50,382 nt of DNA from NCBI RefSeq assembly GCF_000427965.1, contig NZ_ATZA01000045.1, positions 1 through 50,382 on the forward strand, given 5' to 3'. The position numbers and the translations under genes were made by a program. The number at the start of each line of letters is the position of its first letter. The stretch's first letter is position 1. Origin of the DNA: Olivibacter sitiensis DSM 17696. Lineage in GTDB: Bacteria; Bacteroidota; Bacteroidia; Sphingobacteriales; Sphingobacteriaceae. Shown piece by piece: positions 36,178-46,411 of this stretch. Under the pieces are notes generated by a model. It saw nothing but the letters and a program-made list of their open reading frames with translations, did no database searches and was not told where the DNA came from.

Positions 36178-37773
36178 ATGTTGACCTTATTGGTTTTTAT
36201 TCCCTTGATTGCTGCGGCTTTGGTTTTGTTTATTCCACAGTCTTTAAGCAATGCTTACAAATATATTGCGCTAGTAGCCAGTTTGGTACAACTGGTGCTG
36301 GCTATTTATGTATACGTAAGCTTTGATGGAGCTCTGGCAGGCGTAGCCGATCCAGCCAGCTATCAGTTTGTGGAAAAACTGCCGTGGATCAGAATGGATT
36401 TGGGAAGTTTGGGGAAATTAGAGGCAGATTACTTTCTTGGAATAGATGGTTTTTCCATGCCTTTCCTATTATTGACATCCCTAGTAATGGCCGTAGCAGT
36501 GTTGTCGTCTTGGCGACTAGAAAAGCAGCTGAAAGGCTTTTTTGCCCTGTTGCTTTTGCTAAATACTTCCGTCATGGGCGTATTTACAGCACTTGACTTC
36601 CTCTTGTTTTACGTTTTCTATGAGTTGATGCTCTTACCTCTGTATTTTTTGATAGGGATATGGGGTGGTGTGCGAAGGGAATATGCCGCCATCAAGTTCT
36701 TTCTTTATACTTTATTTGGTTCGGTATTCATGCTCTTGGTCATGGTGGGACTTTATTTCTCGGTCACGGACCCAGATACGGGGGCACACACGTTCAATAT
36801 GCTGCACATGATGAATCCCGACAATTATGGAAGAGATAGTCTGTTCTCAATGGCATCGTCCTCCGACTTGTGGGGAGTATCTGCACGTTTGATCGCGTTT
36901 GTAGTGCTGTTCATCGCATTTGCCATTAAACTACCCATTGTGCCGCTCCATACATGGTTGCCCGACGCACACGTGGAGGCACCCACGCCTATTTCTATCG
37001 TGCTTGCGGGTATTTTGCTCAAGGTGGGAGGCTATGGATTCTTTCGCGTTTGCTATAGTATTTTCCCCGATATGGTATCACAGTGTGCTTGGTACCTCGG
37101 CTTTATAGGCGTGGTTTCCATTATTTACGGTGCATTGAATGCCTTGGCACAAGAAGATCTGAAGAAGCTGGTGGCCTATTCATCGGTATCCCACATGGGC
37201 TTTGTACTGCTAGGCGCTGCATCGGCTAGTCCGGAGGGCATCAGCGGGGCCATGTTTCAGATGATCAGTCACGGATTGTTGTCTGTGGCGCTGTTCTTTT
37301 TGGTGGGTATGCTATATGATCGGGTGCACGATCGCATGATTTACAGCTTCCGTGGTCTAGCTTCTATCATGCCCCAATTTACCGTAATGGTAGCAATTAC
37401 CTTTTTTGCCTCTTTGGGGCTTCCGGGCTTTTCTGCCTTTATCGCCGAGGCCTTCAGCATTATTGGGGCCTTCAACTCGGAGAATCTTAATGGATTCATA
37501 CCACATTGGATGGCCGTAGCAGGCACGTTGGGAATCTTGTTGGGAGCGGCCTATTTGTTGTGGACATTGCAACGCATGTTTTTTGGCCGTACGCGTCTGC
37601 GTGGTGGACTGGCTTGGGAGCAGGCGTTGACCGAACCAAGTAAGCGCGAACTGCTGGCCTTTTGGCCTTTGCTGTTGCTGTCGCTATGGTTAGGAATCTG
37701 TCCTTCACTGGTATTCGATAAGTTGAACGCTTCGGTGCTTTCATTGGTAAATCTGATAAATAACTACAATTAA
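36178..37773 (+). CDS. nuoM: NADH-quinone oxidoreductase subunit M
   Basis: This antiporter-like subunit has about 531 residues; I take the ATG at 36178 (MLTLLVFIPLIAAALVLF) as the start rather than a TTG two codons earlier. It has the expected YVFYELMLLPLYFLIGIWGG Glu motif and FAIKLPIVPLHTWLPDAHVEAPTPISIVLAGILLKVGGYG with its proton-channel Lys, plus the later LAQEDLKKLVAYSSVSHMGFV motif. It lies 9 bases after nuoL. Confidence 0.95.
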   Translation: MLTLLVFIPLIAAALVLFIPQSLSNAYKYIALVASLVQLVLAIYVYVSFDGALAGVADPASYQFVEKLPWIRMDLGSLGKLEADYFLGIDGFSMPFLLLTSLVMAVAVLSSWRLEKQLKGFFALLLLLNTSVMGVFTALDFLLFYVFYELMLLPLYFLIGIWGGVRREYAAIKFFLYTLFGSVFMLLVMVGLYFSVTDPDTGAHTFNMLHMMNPDNYGRDSLFSMASSSDLWGVSARLIAFVVLFIAFAIKLPIVPLHTWLPDAHVEAPTPISIVLAGILLKVGGYGFFRVCYSIFPDMVSQCAWYLGFIGVVSIIYGALNALAQEDLKKLVAYSSVSHMGFVLLGAASASPEGISGAMFQMISHGLLSVALFFLVGMLYDRVHDRMIYSFRGLASIMPQFTVMVAITFFASLGLPGFSAFIAEAFSIIGAFNSENLNGFIPHWMAVAGTLGILLGAAYLLWTLQRMFFGRTRLRGGLAWEQALTEPSKRELLAFWPLLLLSLWLGICPSLVFDKLNASVLSLVNLINNYN

Positions 37774-37788
37774 AAAAGAGGAATAGCG

Positions 37789-39267
37789 ATGGTGCAAGAC
37801 GGTCTTTTTCAGTTGGGTGATTTGTTGGATGGTATTGTTTCTGGCTTGGCTTTTTTACAACCGGAGGTGACTTTGGTGATTACTTTCCTGCTAAGCATTT
37901 TTAGCGGCCTTTTCCTTGCCAGGAAAAACGCGATAACCAGCTTGATAGCTGTTTTGGGTTTGCTGGTGTCAGCCTATTTTAGTTGGAAGCAGTTGGCATT
38001 AGAGCCTGGGTTTTATTTATTTGGCGATATGTTGTACCTAGAAGGCGGTTTGGCAAAGATGAAGCTCCTGTTGATTTTTGCGGCTCTCTTTTTTATTGTC
38101 CTTGTCCACCTTAGCAAGTTCTTTACCGCACACGAAAAAGGTATAAACGATTTGATTAGTATCCTGCTCGTCCTATTATTAGGTCTTCATATCTGGATCA
38201 TGGCCAATAATTGGCTATTGGTATATGTGGCTATAGAGATGATATCTGTGGCGTCCTATATCTTGGTAGGTTATTTGGCGAGGGATCGCAAGCAGAGCGA
38301 AGCAGCGGTAAAGTATGTGGTGTTTGGCACGGTATGCTCGGCTTTCATGCTGTATGGCATGAGCTTGCTTTATGGCCTTACCGGCAGTTTGTCCTTGCAA
38401 AACATGGAAGGGTTTGCTTTAGGTCTGATGCAGCGGCCTATGTTGGCCTTGTCCATATCCATGATTTTTGTAGGGCTAGGATTCAAGCTTTCTTTCGTTC
38501 CGTTTCACTTTTGGAGTCCAGATATTTATCAAGGTGCTCCCGCAGCCGTAGTGGGCTTTATTTCTACGGCTCCCAAATTGGCGGCTTTTACATTTTTGTT
38601 GCGCTTATTACAGGTGTATATAGCCGTGGGGGGGGAGTTGTGGGAGTACTTGCGCTATGGCTTGATAGTGATAAGTATTGCAACTATGCTCGTGGGAAAT
38701 TTTGCTGCGTTAAGGCAACAGAACTTGAAAAGACTGATGGCTTATTCGTCCATCGGGCATACGGGTTTTGTGATGATGCTGGTCGTTGCGGATCCTTTGC
38801 AGGGGTATAGCGCCATATTCTTCTATCTCTTGGTCTATCTACTGACCAATATGGGGGTTTTCTCCTTGATAGGGCATTTAGAAGAAGACCATGGTATCAT
38901 AAACATCAAGCAACTGAGAGGTCTAGGTAAGGTGCACGCGCTGTGGGGAGTAGGCTTTGCAGTAGCGATGGTGTCCTTGACTGGGTTGCCTCCCACGGCG
39001 GGCTTTGCAGCCAAACTGTTCATCTTTGCGGGGACATTTACGGCTTATCAGTCCAGTGGCGATTTAACGATACTCTTGCTATTGATAACTGGAGCATTGG
39101 CCACTGTAGTGGCTTTGTTTTTCTATTTCAAAATTCCTCTTTATTTGTTTCTCAAAGAAGGAAATGCCATTAACAGAGGGGGCAATTGGCGATTGGTGTC
39201 TTTATTTAGTATAATATTGGCGCTAACGCTGTTGTTCATTGGGATATTTCCCTCTTTCTTTTATTGA
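37789..39267 (+). CDS. nuoN: NADH-quinone oxidoreductase subunit N
   Basis: This third antiporter-like subunit has 492 residues with about 14 helices. Motifs are the Glu motif LLVYVAIEMISVASYILVGYLARDRKQSEAAVKY, GFKLSFVPFHFWSPDIYQGAPAAVVGFIST (proton-channel Lys) and RQQNLKRLMAYSSIGHTGFV. It is the last gene of the run; 820 bases without a gene follow. A weak AAACAG/CTGTTT hairpin at about 39278-39300 may end the transcript. Confidence 0.95.
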   Translation: MVQDGLFQLGDLLDGIVSGLAFLQPEVTLVITFLLSIFSGLFLARKNAITSLIAVLGLLVSAYFSWKQLALEPGFYLFGDMLYLEGGLAKMKLLLIFAALFFIVLVHLSKFFTAHEKGINDLISILLVLLLGLHIWIMANNWLLVYVAIEMISVASYILVGYLARDRKQSEAAVKYVVFGTVCSAFMLYGMSLLYGLTGSLSLQNMEGFALGLMQRPMLALSISMIFVGLGFKLSFVPFHFWSPDIYQGAPAAVVGFISTAPKLAAFTFLLRLLQVYIAVGGELWEYLRYGLIVISIATMLVGNFAALRQQNLKRLMAYSSIGHTGFVMMLVVADPLQGYSAIFFYLLVYLLTNMGVFSLIGHLEEDHGIINIKQLRGLGKVHALWGVGFAVAMVSLTGLPPTAGFAAKLFIFAGTFTAYQSSGDLTILLLLITGALATVVALFFYFKIPLYLFLKEGNAINRGGNWRLVSLFSIILALTLLFIGIFPSFFY

Positions 39268-40088
39268 CTCCCCCCATAAACAGGTTATAAAACTGTTTCG
39301 TTTATACTGTTTGGAACCATTCTTCTTTGAGTACACATATACCATTTTGTAAGCGATGGCATCAATTAAAGGGTGCAAGATACTGCGTGAGTTTGAGATG
39401 ATTACCTAATGAAGAGAAAGAATACGATTGGATACTAAAACGCTAAAAAGAATTTGGAATTATGTATCCATTGACGTACTTTTGATACCATTATAAGCCA
39501 TAAATAACATCCGTAAGCCCGCGACTGACAAAAGTTAGCTGGGCAATTAGTGAAAATTTAGAGAATCCCATTTAGCAAAGGGAGCGAAGCAAGATTATGG
39601 AGGAATTGAAAACGCAATCGTCAATGATGTGTTAAGCAATTGCGTGAAACCTTCAACAGAGCAATGATAGGCTACTTGTAGCATATAGTTTAAGTGATTT
39701 TAATAATGATTGATCTTCTATGTTGTGGCAAGGCAGCGTATATCTGGATTTTGCCGATTTGTACGTTTTTAAAGGGTAGATTATGGATGATTTGAAATAT
39801 TTAAGAATACATTTTTTGAAGAAAGGAGGCTTAGTAACGATATAGAGCAATACAAATCAACTTTATGCGATACCTACTAAAATGGCGTAAGCTACAGCAG
39901 ATAGGTTATGGCAACATGATGGATCACTATCGTGATAAGCTGGCACCTACAAAGTGTCGCTTATCGTAGATTTTCTTTGCCAAAGTTTAGCAAAGTATCG
40001 AAAAAATATGAGGCTCATGATGCACCTTGTACGATAAATAAGGTATCCAAAAAGAACTTAAGTAAAACCAAGATTAACCAGTAAAATT
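39268..40088 (+). other. 820-base gene-free region upstream of susC
   Basis: No intact reading frame, tRNA or clear terminator is visible. Several short frames (for example near 39720-39780, 39870-39970) use amino acids in a balanced way, ending in stops, which suggests decayed coding sequence rather than a designed regulatory leader. A segment just before susC (40030-40088) is A-rich and would carry the SusC/D promoter, but no TAnnTTTG box is convincing there. Confidence 0.4.
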
Positions 40089-43000
40089 ATGAAAATAACC
40101 AGGCTATTAGGAGAGTATCTGCGGCCAGATAAGGGAGGAATATTTGTGTTTTTGTTGCTCTTATCCGCTAATGTCTATGCACAATCCGGAGGAATTCGGG
40201 GACGCATAGTAGACAACAATAATGAAGTAATGGTAGGTGCATCCGTACATATCAAAGAATTAAATAGGAAAGCGGGAACCAACCAAGAGGGAATTTATTC
40301 TTTCACCAATATTCCCAATGGAAGGTATACCGTATCGGTTTCTTTTGTGGGACATCAGACTGCCGAAAGTACCGTCACGATTTCGGGTAGTCAAGAGGTG
40401 TTGGATTTTACCCTGCAACCTGATAGCGAAAGCCTCAATGAGGTGGTAGTCATCGGATATGGGGTATCCCGAAGGCAGGATGTTACGGGGTCTGTAGCGT
40501 CTTTGCAGGCAAAAGATTTCAATCAAGGGGTCATTGTAGCACCTGATCAGCTCATCCAGGGCCGAACAGCAGGCGTGATGGTCATCAACAATACCGGTCA
40601 GCCTGGTGGTTCCACTACCGTGAGGATCAGGGGAAATTCCTCCATCCGTGCAGGGAACAATCCCCTGTTTGTGGTGGATGGTGTTCCCTTGTCGGGGACT
40701 TCCGCACGCCCCGGTGGTGCCGGAGGATATGGGTCAGATGGCGGTAATCCGCTCAATTACCTCAACCCCAATGATATCGCTAGTATGGACATCTTGAAAG
40801 ATGCCTCCGCTACGGCCATATACGGTTCCCGGGGGGCCAATGGTGTGGTGCTCATTACCACTAAGCGTGGCCAGGCGGGCAGCCCGACATTGAACGTGAT
40901 GGCCTCGACGGGATTTTCCAACCTGCTGAAAAGACCTGAGGTGTTGAGCGCAGCTGAGTTTAGGCAGACCTTACAGGCCTATGGGCTGGAGGGTGATGCC
41001 ACCGATTTCGGTGGAGACGTATATGCGTTTGATGCCATCACCCGGTCTGCCGTTACGCAGAACTACTCTGTGGATGTTACTGGCGGCAATCAGGATGGTC
41101 GCTATCGGATTTCGGCAGGGTACTTAGATCAGAATGGAATTATTGAGACCTCCCGTCTCAAAAAATATACAGCCAATGTCAACAGCAATTTCAGGTTTCT
41201 GGAGAGCAAGAAATTAGGCTTGGATTTCAACCTATTGGCTACACAAACAGATGAAAATATTGCACCCATAGATGTTGGAGTGGGCTTTACGGGCAATGTG
41301 ATTTCCCAGGCGCTGCAATGGAACCCCACGCTTCCATTGAGAGATAGCGAAGGCAGGTTGACGTTTCAAACACCCGACCTAAGAAACCCGCTTACATCCT
41401 TGGAAGCGTATAGAGACAATGCGGTGGTGAATACGCTCATCGCTAGCATCGCTCCATCCTACAAGATAACCGACTTTCTGGAGTATAAGCTCATGTACAG
41501 CCTGACGCATCAAGCAGGGCGACGGACGGGCCGCTTTATTGCCGGTATGATCAATCCGAATGACGTGAACAATGGTTCCGCTTTTGTCGGCAACGATACG
41601 GAAACCAACCACCAGCTTACGCATACGCTCTCGTTTGACAAAGAGATCGCCTCCTCGCTAAACTTGAACGCCGTTGTGGGCTATGAATACCTTAGTTTTG
41701 ATACCAGGTGGAATTCGGCAAGTGGAAGTGGCTTTTCCGATATGGGAGACATAGACTATTTTAATTATCTGCAGTATTCCATTGCCAACAACAGAGGTAT
41801 CAATTCCTTTAGAACACCAACCAATGAGCTTCAATCGTACTTCGCCAGGGCAACCCTTAACTATCAAGACAAGTATTTGTTTACCGGTACGGTAAGAAGA
41901 GACGGTTCTACAAAATTTGGGGAAAACAACCGATATGCCAATTTTCCCTCCCTTGCATTTGCATGGAACGTTTCCAATGAATCGTTTCTAAAGGGCAGTG
42001 AGCATATCAGCAATCTTAAGCTACGCTTGGGGTGGGGGCAAACGGGCAACCAGGAATTCCCTTCGGGCGCGTCCAAAGACCGTTACGTATTCAGTGCACA
42101 GAGTATCGCACAGGCTAACTACGGCAACCCAGATTTGAGGTGGGAAAGCTCTTCCACCATCAATGCGGGCATTGATTTCGGCTTGTTTCAAAGTAGGTTG
42201 TCTGGTTCAATCGATTATTTCCGCAAAACAACGACGGATGCCCTGTTTGAGCGGACCATTGCCCAACCAGCGCCTAGTGGTCGGATATGGGTGAACCTAG
42301 ATGGAGAAATCATTAATGAAGGGGTGGAATTAGCACTTTCGGGCAATATCATCCAGAAAGAAGATTGGAGTTGGAACCTAGGGGCAAATGCCACCTATCT
42401 CAAGAACAGTGTAAGTGGTCTGCCCGGGTTTTATGAAACCGCAGAACTACGGGGGCAAGGATTTTCGGGAGTTTTGGGGCAACGGATGGTAAGCGACCAA
42501 CCGCTTAATGTATGGTATTTGGCCCAATTTGAAGGTATTGACCCGACAACGGGAACCAGCATGTACAGAGCACTCGATGGTACGGTGGGTATGGACGTAG
42601 ATCCCGCACAAAACAAGTTTTACTTAGGCAGTCCAAACCCTAAATACTTGTTGGGTATCACCACCGATGTTGCTTATAAGCGACTGAGTGCCACAGCCAA
42701 TATGCACGGAGCATTTGGGCATTATATTTTCAACAATACCATGGCCACGGTATTGGGAGTAAATAACCTGTCGAACCGGAATATTGGTCACGTGTTCTTT
42801 GATCCGCAGGCAACTGAGTCAACATCCAATTCGGCTGCACCTTCCAATAGGTACCTTGAAAAGGGGGATTTCCTGAAAATGTCAAACCTGACATTGAGGT
42901 ATAGCGTAGGCAACATCGGTGGTGGCATTAAAAACATGAATGTATCCCTTACGGGCCAGAATTTGTTTATCCTTACGGGCTACAACGGTTTTGATCCGGA

Positions 43001-43106
43001 AGTCAACACAGATGGCGCGAACAATGGTATCCCTTCTCTGGGTATTGAGTACCTCCCTTATCCGCCCGCTAGGACCTTTCTTTTAGGCATTAATTTTTCA
43101 CTGTAG
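40089..43106 (+). CDS. SusC/RagA-family TonB-linked outer membrane transporter
   Basis: This 1005-residue TonB-dependent glycan/peptide importer has a signal peptide (to about VYAQ, residue 32), an N-terminal carboxypeptidase-regulatory-like domain (about 34-112: IRGRIVDNNNEVMVGASVHIKELNRKAGTNQEGIYSF), then the SusC-type plug starting at the conserved LNEVVVIGYGV (about 116), with VRIRGNSSIRAGNNPLFVVDGVPL and ILKDASATAIYGSRGANGVVLITTKRG. The rest is barrel, ending in an aromatic LLGINFSL. It pairs with SusD 15 bases downstream. There is no anti-sigma or ECF regulator beside it. No glycosidase is directly adjacent, so the substrate is not known. Confidence 0.95.
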   Translation: MKITRLLGEYLRPDKGGIFVFLLLLSANVYAQSGGIRGRIVDNNNEVMVGASVHIKELNRKAGTNQEGIYSFTNIPNGRYTVSVSFVGHQTAESTVTISGSQEVLDFTLQPDSESLNEVVVIGYGVSRRQDVTGSVASLQAKDFNQGVIVAPDQLIQGRTAGVMVINNTGQPGGSTTVRIRGNSSIRAGNNPLFVVDGVPLSGTSARPGGAGGYGSDGGNPLNYLNPNDIASMDILKDASATAIYGSRGANGVVLITTKRGQAGSPTLNVMASTGFSNLLKRPEVLSAAEFRQTLQAYGLEGDATDFGGDVYAFDAITRSAVTQNYSVDVTGGNQDGRYRISAGYLDQNGIIETSRLKKYTANVNSNFRFLESKKLGLDFNLLATQTDENIAPIDVGVGFTGNVISQALQWNPTLPLRDSEGRLTFQTPDLRNPLTSLEAYRDNAVVNTLIASIAPSYKITDFLEYKLMYSLTHQAGRRTGRFIAGMINPNDVNNGSAFVGNDTETNHQLTHTLSFDKEIASSLNLNAVVGYEYLSFDTRWNSASGSGFSDMGDIDYFNYLQYSIANNRGINSFRTPTNELQSYFARATLNYQDKYLFTGTVRRDGSTKFGENNRYANFPSLAFAWNVSNESFLKGSEHISNLKLRLGWGQTGNQEFPSGASKDRYVFSAQSIAQANYGNPDLRWESSSTINAGIDFGLFQSRLSGSIDYFRKTTTDALFERTIAQPAPSGRIWVNLDGEIINEGVELALSGNIIQKEDWSWNLGANATYLKNSVSGLPGFYETAELRGQGFSGVLGQRMVSDQPLNVWYLAQFEGIDPTTGTSMYRALDGTVGMDVDPAQNKFYLGSPNPKYLLGITTDVAYKRLSATANMHGAFGHYIFNNTMATVLGVNNLSNRNIGHVFFDPQATESTSNSAAPSNRYLEKGDFLKMSNLTLRYSVGNIGGGIKNMNVSLTGQNLFILTGYNGFDPEVNTDGANNGIPSLGIEYLPYPPARTFLLGINFSL

Positions 43107-43121
43107 TAAAAATTTGGAATC

Positions 43122-44672
43122 ATGAACTATCTTAGATTATATAATACCATATTATTGGTTATCGCCGGATTGTCATTCTCCTGTACCAACTTGAACGAAC
43201 AGCTTAGGAGCGAATTGGAACAAGGAGTCTCGACGGTGAATACTTCAGATTTGTTGATCGGCGCTTATCTGGCGCTAAATACGCCCTACCAACAGGAACA
43301 GCGATGGGTATTGGAAGAAATTTCCACCGATGCGGCCATAGCACCCACCCGTGGAGGCGACTGGGATGACAATGGATTGCACCGGGCCATACACCTTCAT
43401 ACTTGGAATGCTGATAATGGGTACATGAACGGAACGTTCAACAACCTGTCTACCGTGCAATTCCAGGCCTCCAACGTATTGCGCAACAATCCTTCGGCAC
43501 AACAAGCCGCTGAAGCTCGGTTTATCAGGGCACTCAGCATGTATGATGTGTTGAACTTATGGGGCGTAGTGCCTTACCGGGAAGACTTGGATGATTTTCG
43601 CTTGGACCCCATCACGCTCCAAGCTCAAGAGGCCATAGATTTTATCGCCAGCGAACTGAATGCCATCATGAATGACCTGCCAAGCAGTGGTGCGGCCTAT
43701 GTGGCTAATCAAAATGCAGCCAGGACACTGTTGATGAAGCTATATCTGAACAAGGGTGTATTTCTCAACAGGCAGGTTCCCACTTTTGAGGCGGCTGATA
43801 TGAGCCAAGTGATCGAGTTGGCCAATCAGATTACCGCTAGCAACAGATATACCATCTCGTCTCCCGGCAGATACTTCGATAATTTCGCACCGCACAATCA
43901 TTCGGCGTCCCAAGAAAACATCTTTACTTTATACAACGAAACTGGCGTGAGGGGAGGTAACATAGACCGAACATGGAATACAGTTGCTCATTATCATATG
44001 GTGCCAGGTGGTTGGAATGGTTGGGCAACGCTCTCCAACTACTACGATTTGTTTGATGAAGGGGACGAGCGCTTGGGCATTTACTACCAGTACCCCGCGG
44101 ACACCATGCGCAATCCCGATAGAAGGAAGAACGTGGGCTTCTTCGCTGGACAACAGTACAATATGAACACCGGACAAGCGCTGATGGCCAGAAATCCACC
44201 CACCCAACCTTTGGTGTTTACCCGCGAGATTTCCATCAGGACATCGGGCATCACCCTGGAAACCGCTGGCATCAGGGTAATGAAATATGCTTTCGACTAT
44301 GGTGTGCCTCCCGGACAGCGTAACAACGATTGGGTGGTCTTTCGGTATGCCGATGTTTTGCTGATGAAGGCCGAAGCCATATTACGTGGTGGTACAGGCT
44401 CACCAGCCGAAGCTTTGGCTCTAGTAAATGCCATCAGAACCAATCGTGGTGCTGCGGCATTCTCCACGCTTACTTTAGACGATTTGATCGATGAGCGTGG
44501 TCGGGAGTTATATTGGGAAGGATGGAGAAGGCAGGACCTGATACGTTTTGGTAAGTTCTTGGAGCCGGGACAGGTAAGAACCACCCGTTCAGATCCTCAT
44601 CTTCTAGTATATCCCATACCGAGCCAGCAATTGGCTGTTAATCCAAATTTGGAACAAAACCCAGGCTATTAA
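43122..44672 (+). CDS. SusD/RagB-family substrate-binding lipoprotein
   Basis: This 516-residue outer-membrane lipoprotein caps the SusC barrel. The signal ends at C21 (LSFSC), followed by the helical TPR-like scaffold of SusD with motifs RFIRALSMYDVLNLWGVVPYRED, LLMKLYLNKGVF, and the C-terminal EGWRRQDLIRFGKF and YPIPSQQLAVNPNLEQNPGY, the typical family end. It co-transcribes with SusC (15 bases). It is followed by a stem-loop at 44688-44724. Substrate cannot be deduced from sequence. Confidence 0.95.
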   Translation: MNYLRLYNTILLVIAGLSFSCTNLNEQLRSELEQGVSTVNTSDLLIGAYLALNTPYQQEQRWVLEEISTDAAIAPTRGGDWDDNGLHRAIHLHTWNADNGYMNGTFNNLSTVQFQASNVLRNNPSAQQAAEARFIRALSMYDVLNLWGVVPYREDLDDFRLDPITLQAQEAIDFIASELNAIMNDLPSSGAAYVANQNAARTLLMKLYLNKGVFLNRQVPTFEAADMSQVIELANQITASNRYTISSPGRYFDNFAPHNHSASQENIFTLYNETGVRGGNIDRTWNTVAHYHMVPGGWNGWATLSNYYDLFDEGDERLGIYYQYPADTMRNPDRRKNVGFFAGQQYNMNTGQALMARNPPTQPLVFTREISIRTSGITLETAGIRVMKYAFDYGVPPGQRNNDWVVFRYADVLLMKAEAILRGGTGSPAEALALVNAIRTNRGAAAFSTLTLDDLIDERGRELYWEGWRRQDLIRFGKFLEPGQVRTTRSDPHLLVYPIPSQQLAVNPNLEQNPGY

Positions 44673-44687
44673 AAGTAAAAGACAAAA

Positions 44688-44724
44688 GTTATTTTCCGGA
44701 GCTATATCGCTTCCGGAAAATAAC
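44688..44724 (+). terminator. Stem-loop terminator after the SusD gene
   Basis: A 13-base perfect stem (GTTATTTTCCGGA at 44688-44700 with TCCGGAAAATAAC at 44712-44724) lies 16 bases after the susD stop. A pyrimidine-rich stretch follows, rather than a clean T-run. The remaining intergenic sequence up to amtB is AT-rich with no other gene. Confidence 0.65.
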
Positions 44725-44936
44725 CTTTCCATTTCCATTCATGAATATGTCAATAGCGTTACAAATTCGAGTGTGTTTCTTCTTTCTGTGCTTCCAGTGT
44801 CGCTATCCGAAATCATGGTAAACATTAAGGGTTGCAAATCAGGTTTTTTTGATGTGTTTTTGCTTAAAATACAGACTTGTGTTAAATCCTTTGGGTGTAA
44901 ATTTCAATTTTTTTTAAAATATTGACAATTCTTGTA

Positions 44937-44944
44937 TATATTTG
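44937..44944 (+). promoter_or_regulatory. -7 promoter box for amtB
   Basis: TATATTTG matches TAnnTTTG. A T-rich stretch ends about 20 bases upstream at the -33 position. The expected start site is about 20 bases before the amtB ATG. Confidence 0.55.
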
Positions 44945-44969
44945 GCGAAAATATAGGTAAAATCTAAAC

Positions 44970-46286
44970 ATGGAGTCGAAAAAATCTACTATTCCTTTTG
45001 TTTTTCTGTTAATATTGGTGGTTTTGGCGCTTATTTTTCCGTCAATCCCTTTAAATGATGTAAACTCGGTGGAGTACGATCCTGCTGATGTTGCGTGGAT
45101 GCTCACTTCTACGGCTTTGGTGTTAATCATGACCCCTGGCTTAGCATTTTTCTATGGGGGCATGGTGAAGAGGAAAAATGTCATCTCTACCATGCTGCAA
45201 AGTTTTATTTGCATGTGCTTGGTAGCCGTTATATGGGTGGTTTTTGGTTTTAGCTTGGTTTTCGGAGAATCTATTGGAGGCGTGATAGGAAATCCCGCTA
45301 CCTACTTTATGTTTGATGGCGTATTGGGAGGGCCTAATTGGCCCGGAGCCCCTACTATTCCCTTTGCGCTCTTTGCCATGTACCAATTGAAGTTTGCCAT
45401 TATAACACCGGCACTATTCACCGGCGCATTTGCAGAGCGTATTCGTTTTACGAGTTATATTCTTTTTGTTTGTTTGTTCTTTATCTTGATATATGCTCCT
45501 TTGGCACATGCTACCTGGCATCCGGACGGGCTTTTGGCAAATATGGGCGTTCTTGATTTTGCGGGAGGCACCGTAGTGCATATGTCTGCGGGCGTTACGG
45601 CATTTGTTTCTGCTATCTACTTGAAGAACGGAAACGATCGCAATCATAATCCTGCCAGGGTAACCTATGTATTGATCGGCATGGGGCTGCTGTGGTTTGG
45701 TTGGTTTGGTTTTAATGCCGGTTCGGCATTCGGTGCCAATGAATTGGCTGCATCGGCCTTGGCCACTACGACTACCGCATCTGCTGCTGCGGCATTGGCA
45801 TGGATATTCTTTGACGCTGCCAGGGGGAAAAAACCGACTGCTATGGGCGTTTCTATTGGTGTAGTAGTGGGACTGGTGGCCATTACGCCAGCCGCAGGTT
45901 TCGTCAGCATACCGCACTCGCTCATTATAGGTGTAGTCACTTCGGTTATCTGTAACCTGTTGGTAGAATGGAGAGCTACTCGCTCCAATGTGGATGACAC
46001 GCTTGACGTATTCCCCAGCCACGGTGTGGGGGGAATGATAGGTATGATATTGACAGGGGTATTTGCCTCTACCAAGATAAACCCCGACATAGATACGAAT
46101 GGGCTTATTTTTGGAGAGACATCATTGTTCTTTGCGCAGGTACTGGGCTTAATAGGAGCGGTGATATTCACCCTTGTCATGGCCTTTATCATTTGTAAGG
46201 TGACCGATACGATCAGTAAATTGAGAGTAAGTCCGGAAGAAGAAGAGATGGGGCTCGATTTGTCCCAGCATGGAGAAAGTCTTTAA
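44970..46286 (+). CDS. amt: Ammonium transporter (AmtB family)
   Basis: This 438-residue inner-membrane channel conducts ammonium. It shows eleven TM helices after an N-terminal hydrophobic segment that may be a signal-like leader. The twin-His pore pair is H204 (TVVHMSAGVTAF) and H351 (PSHGVGGMIGMI), the structural Asp is D196 (GVLDFAGG), and the signature TPGLAFFYGGMVKRKNV is present near 55-72. There is no P-II (glnK/glnB) gene beside it, unlike in many bacteria, so its control must be elsewhere. It has its own promoter and a strong downstream terminator at 46377-46411. Confidence 0.95.
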   Translation: MESKKSTIPFVFLLILVVLALIFPSIPLNDVNSVEYDPADVAWMLTSTALVLIMTPGLAFFYGGMVKRKNVISTMLQSFICMCLVAVIWVVFGFSLVFGESIGGVIGNPATYFMFDGVLGGPNWPGAPTIPFALFAMYQLKFAIITPALFTGAFAERIRFTSYILFVCLFFILIYAPLAHATWHPDGLLANMGVLDFAGGTVVHMSAGVTAFVSAIYLKNGNDRNHNPARVTYVLIGMGLLWFGWFGFNAGSAFGANELAASALATTTTASAAAALAWIFFDAARGKKPTAMGVSIGVVVGLVAITPAAGFVSIPHSLIIGVVTSVICNLLVEWRATRSNVDDTLDVFPSHGVGGMIGMILTGVFASTKINPDIDTNGLIFGETSLFFAQVLGLIGAVIFTLVMAFIICKVTDTISKLRVSPEEEEMGLDLSQHGESL

Positions 46287-46376
46287 TCAACCCAAACAGC
46301 TATTCCGGTAAGGTCGTGACGATCTCAAGGGAATAATAAAACATCAGGCGTTGTTAGCTTAGTTTTTGTTCTGATG

Positions 46377-46411
46377 GAAGGCCCCAGTTCTGGGGCCTTC
46401 ATTTTTTTTAT
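46377..46411 (+). terminator. Rho-independent terminator after amtB
   Basis: A perfect 10-base stem GAAGGCCCCA/TGGGGCCTTC with loop GTTC is followed by a run of eight or more T. It is 90 bases downstream of the amtB stop. Confidence 0.88.

Noticed and set aside
38211-38810. Plus-strand 199-codon frame inside nuoN
   Set aside because: It overlaps the clearly assigned nuoN in another frame; Cys/Gly-rich composition is typical of a shadow frame.
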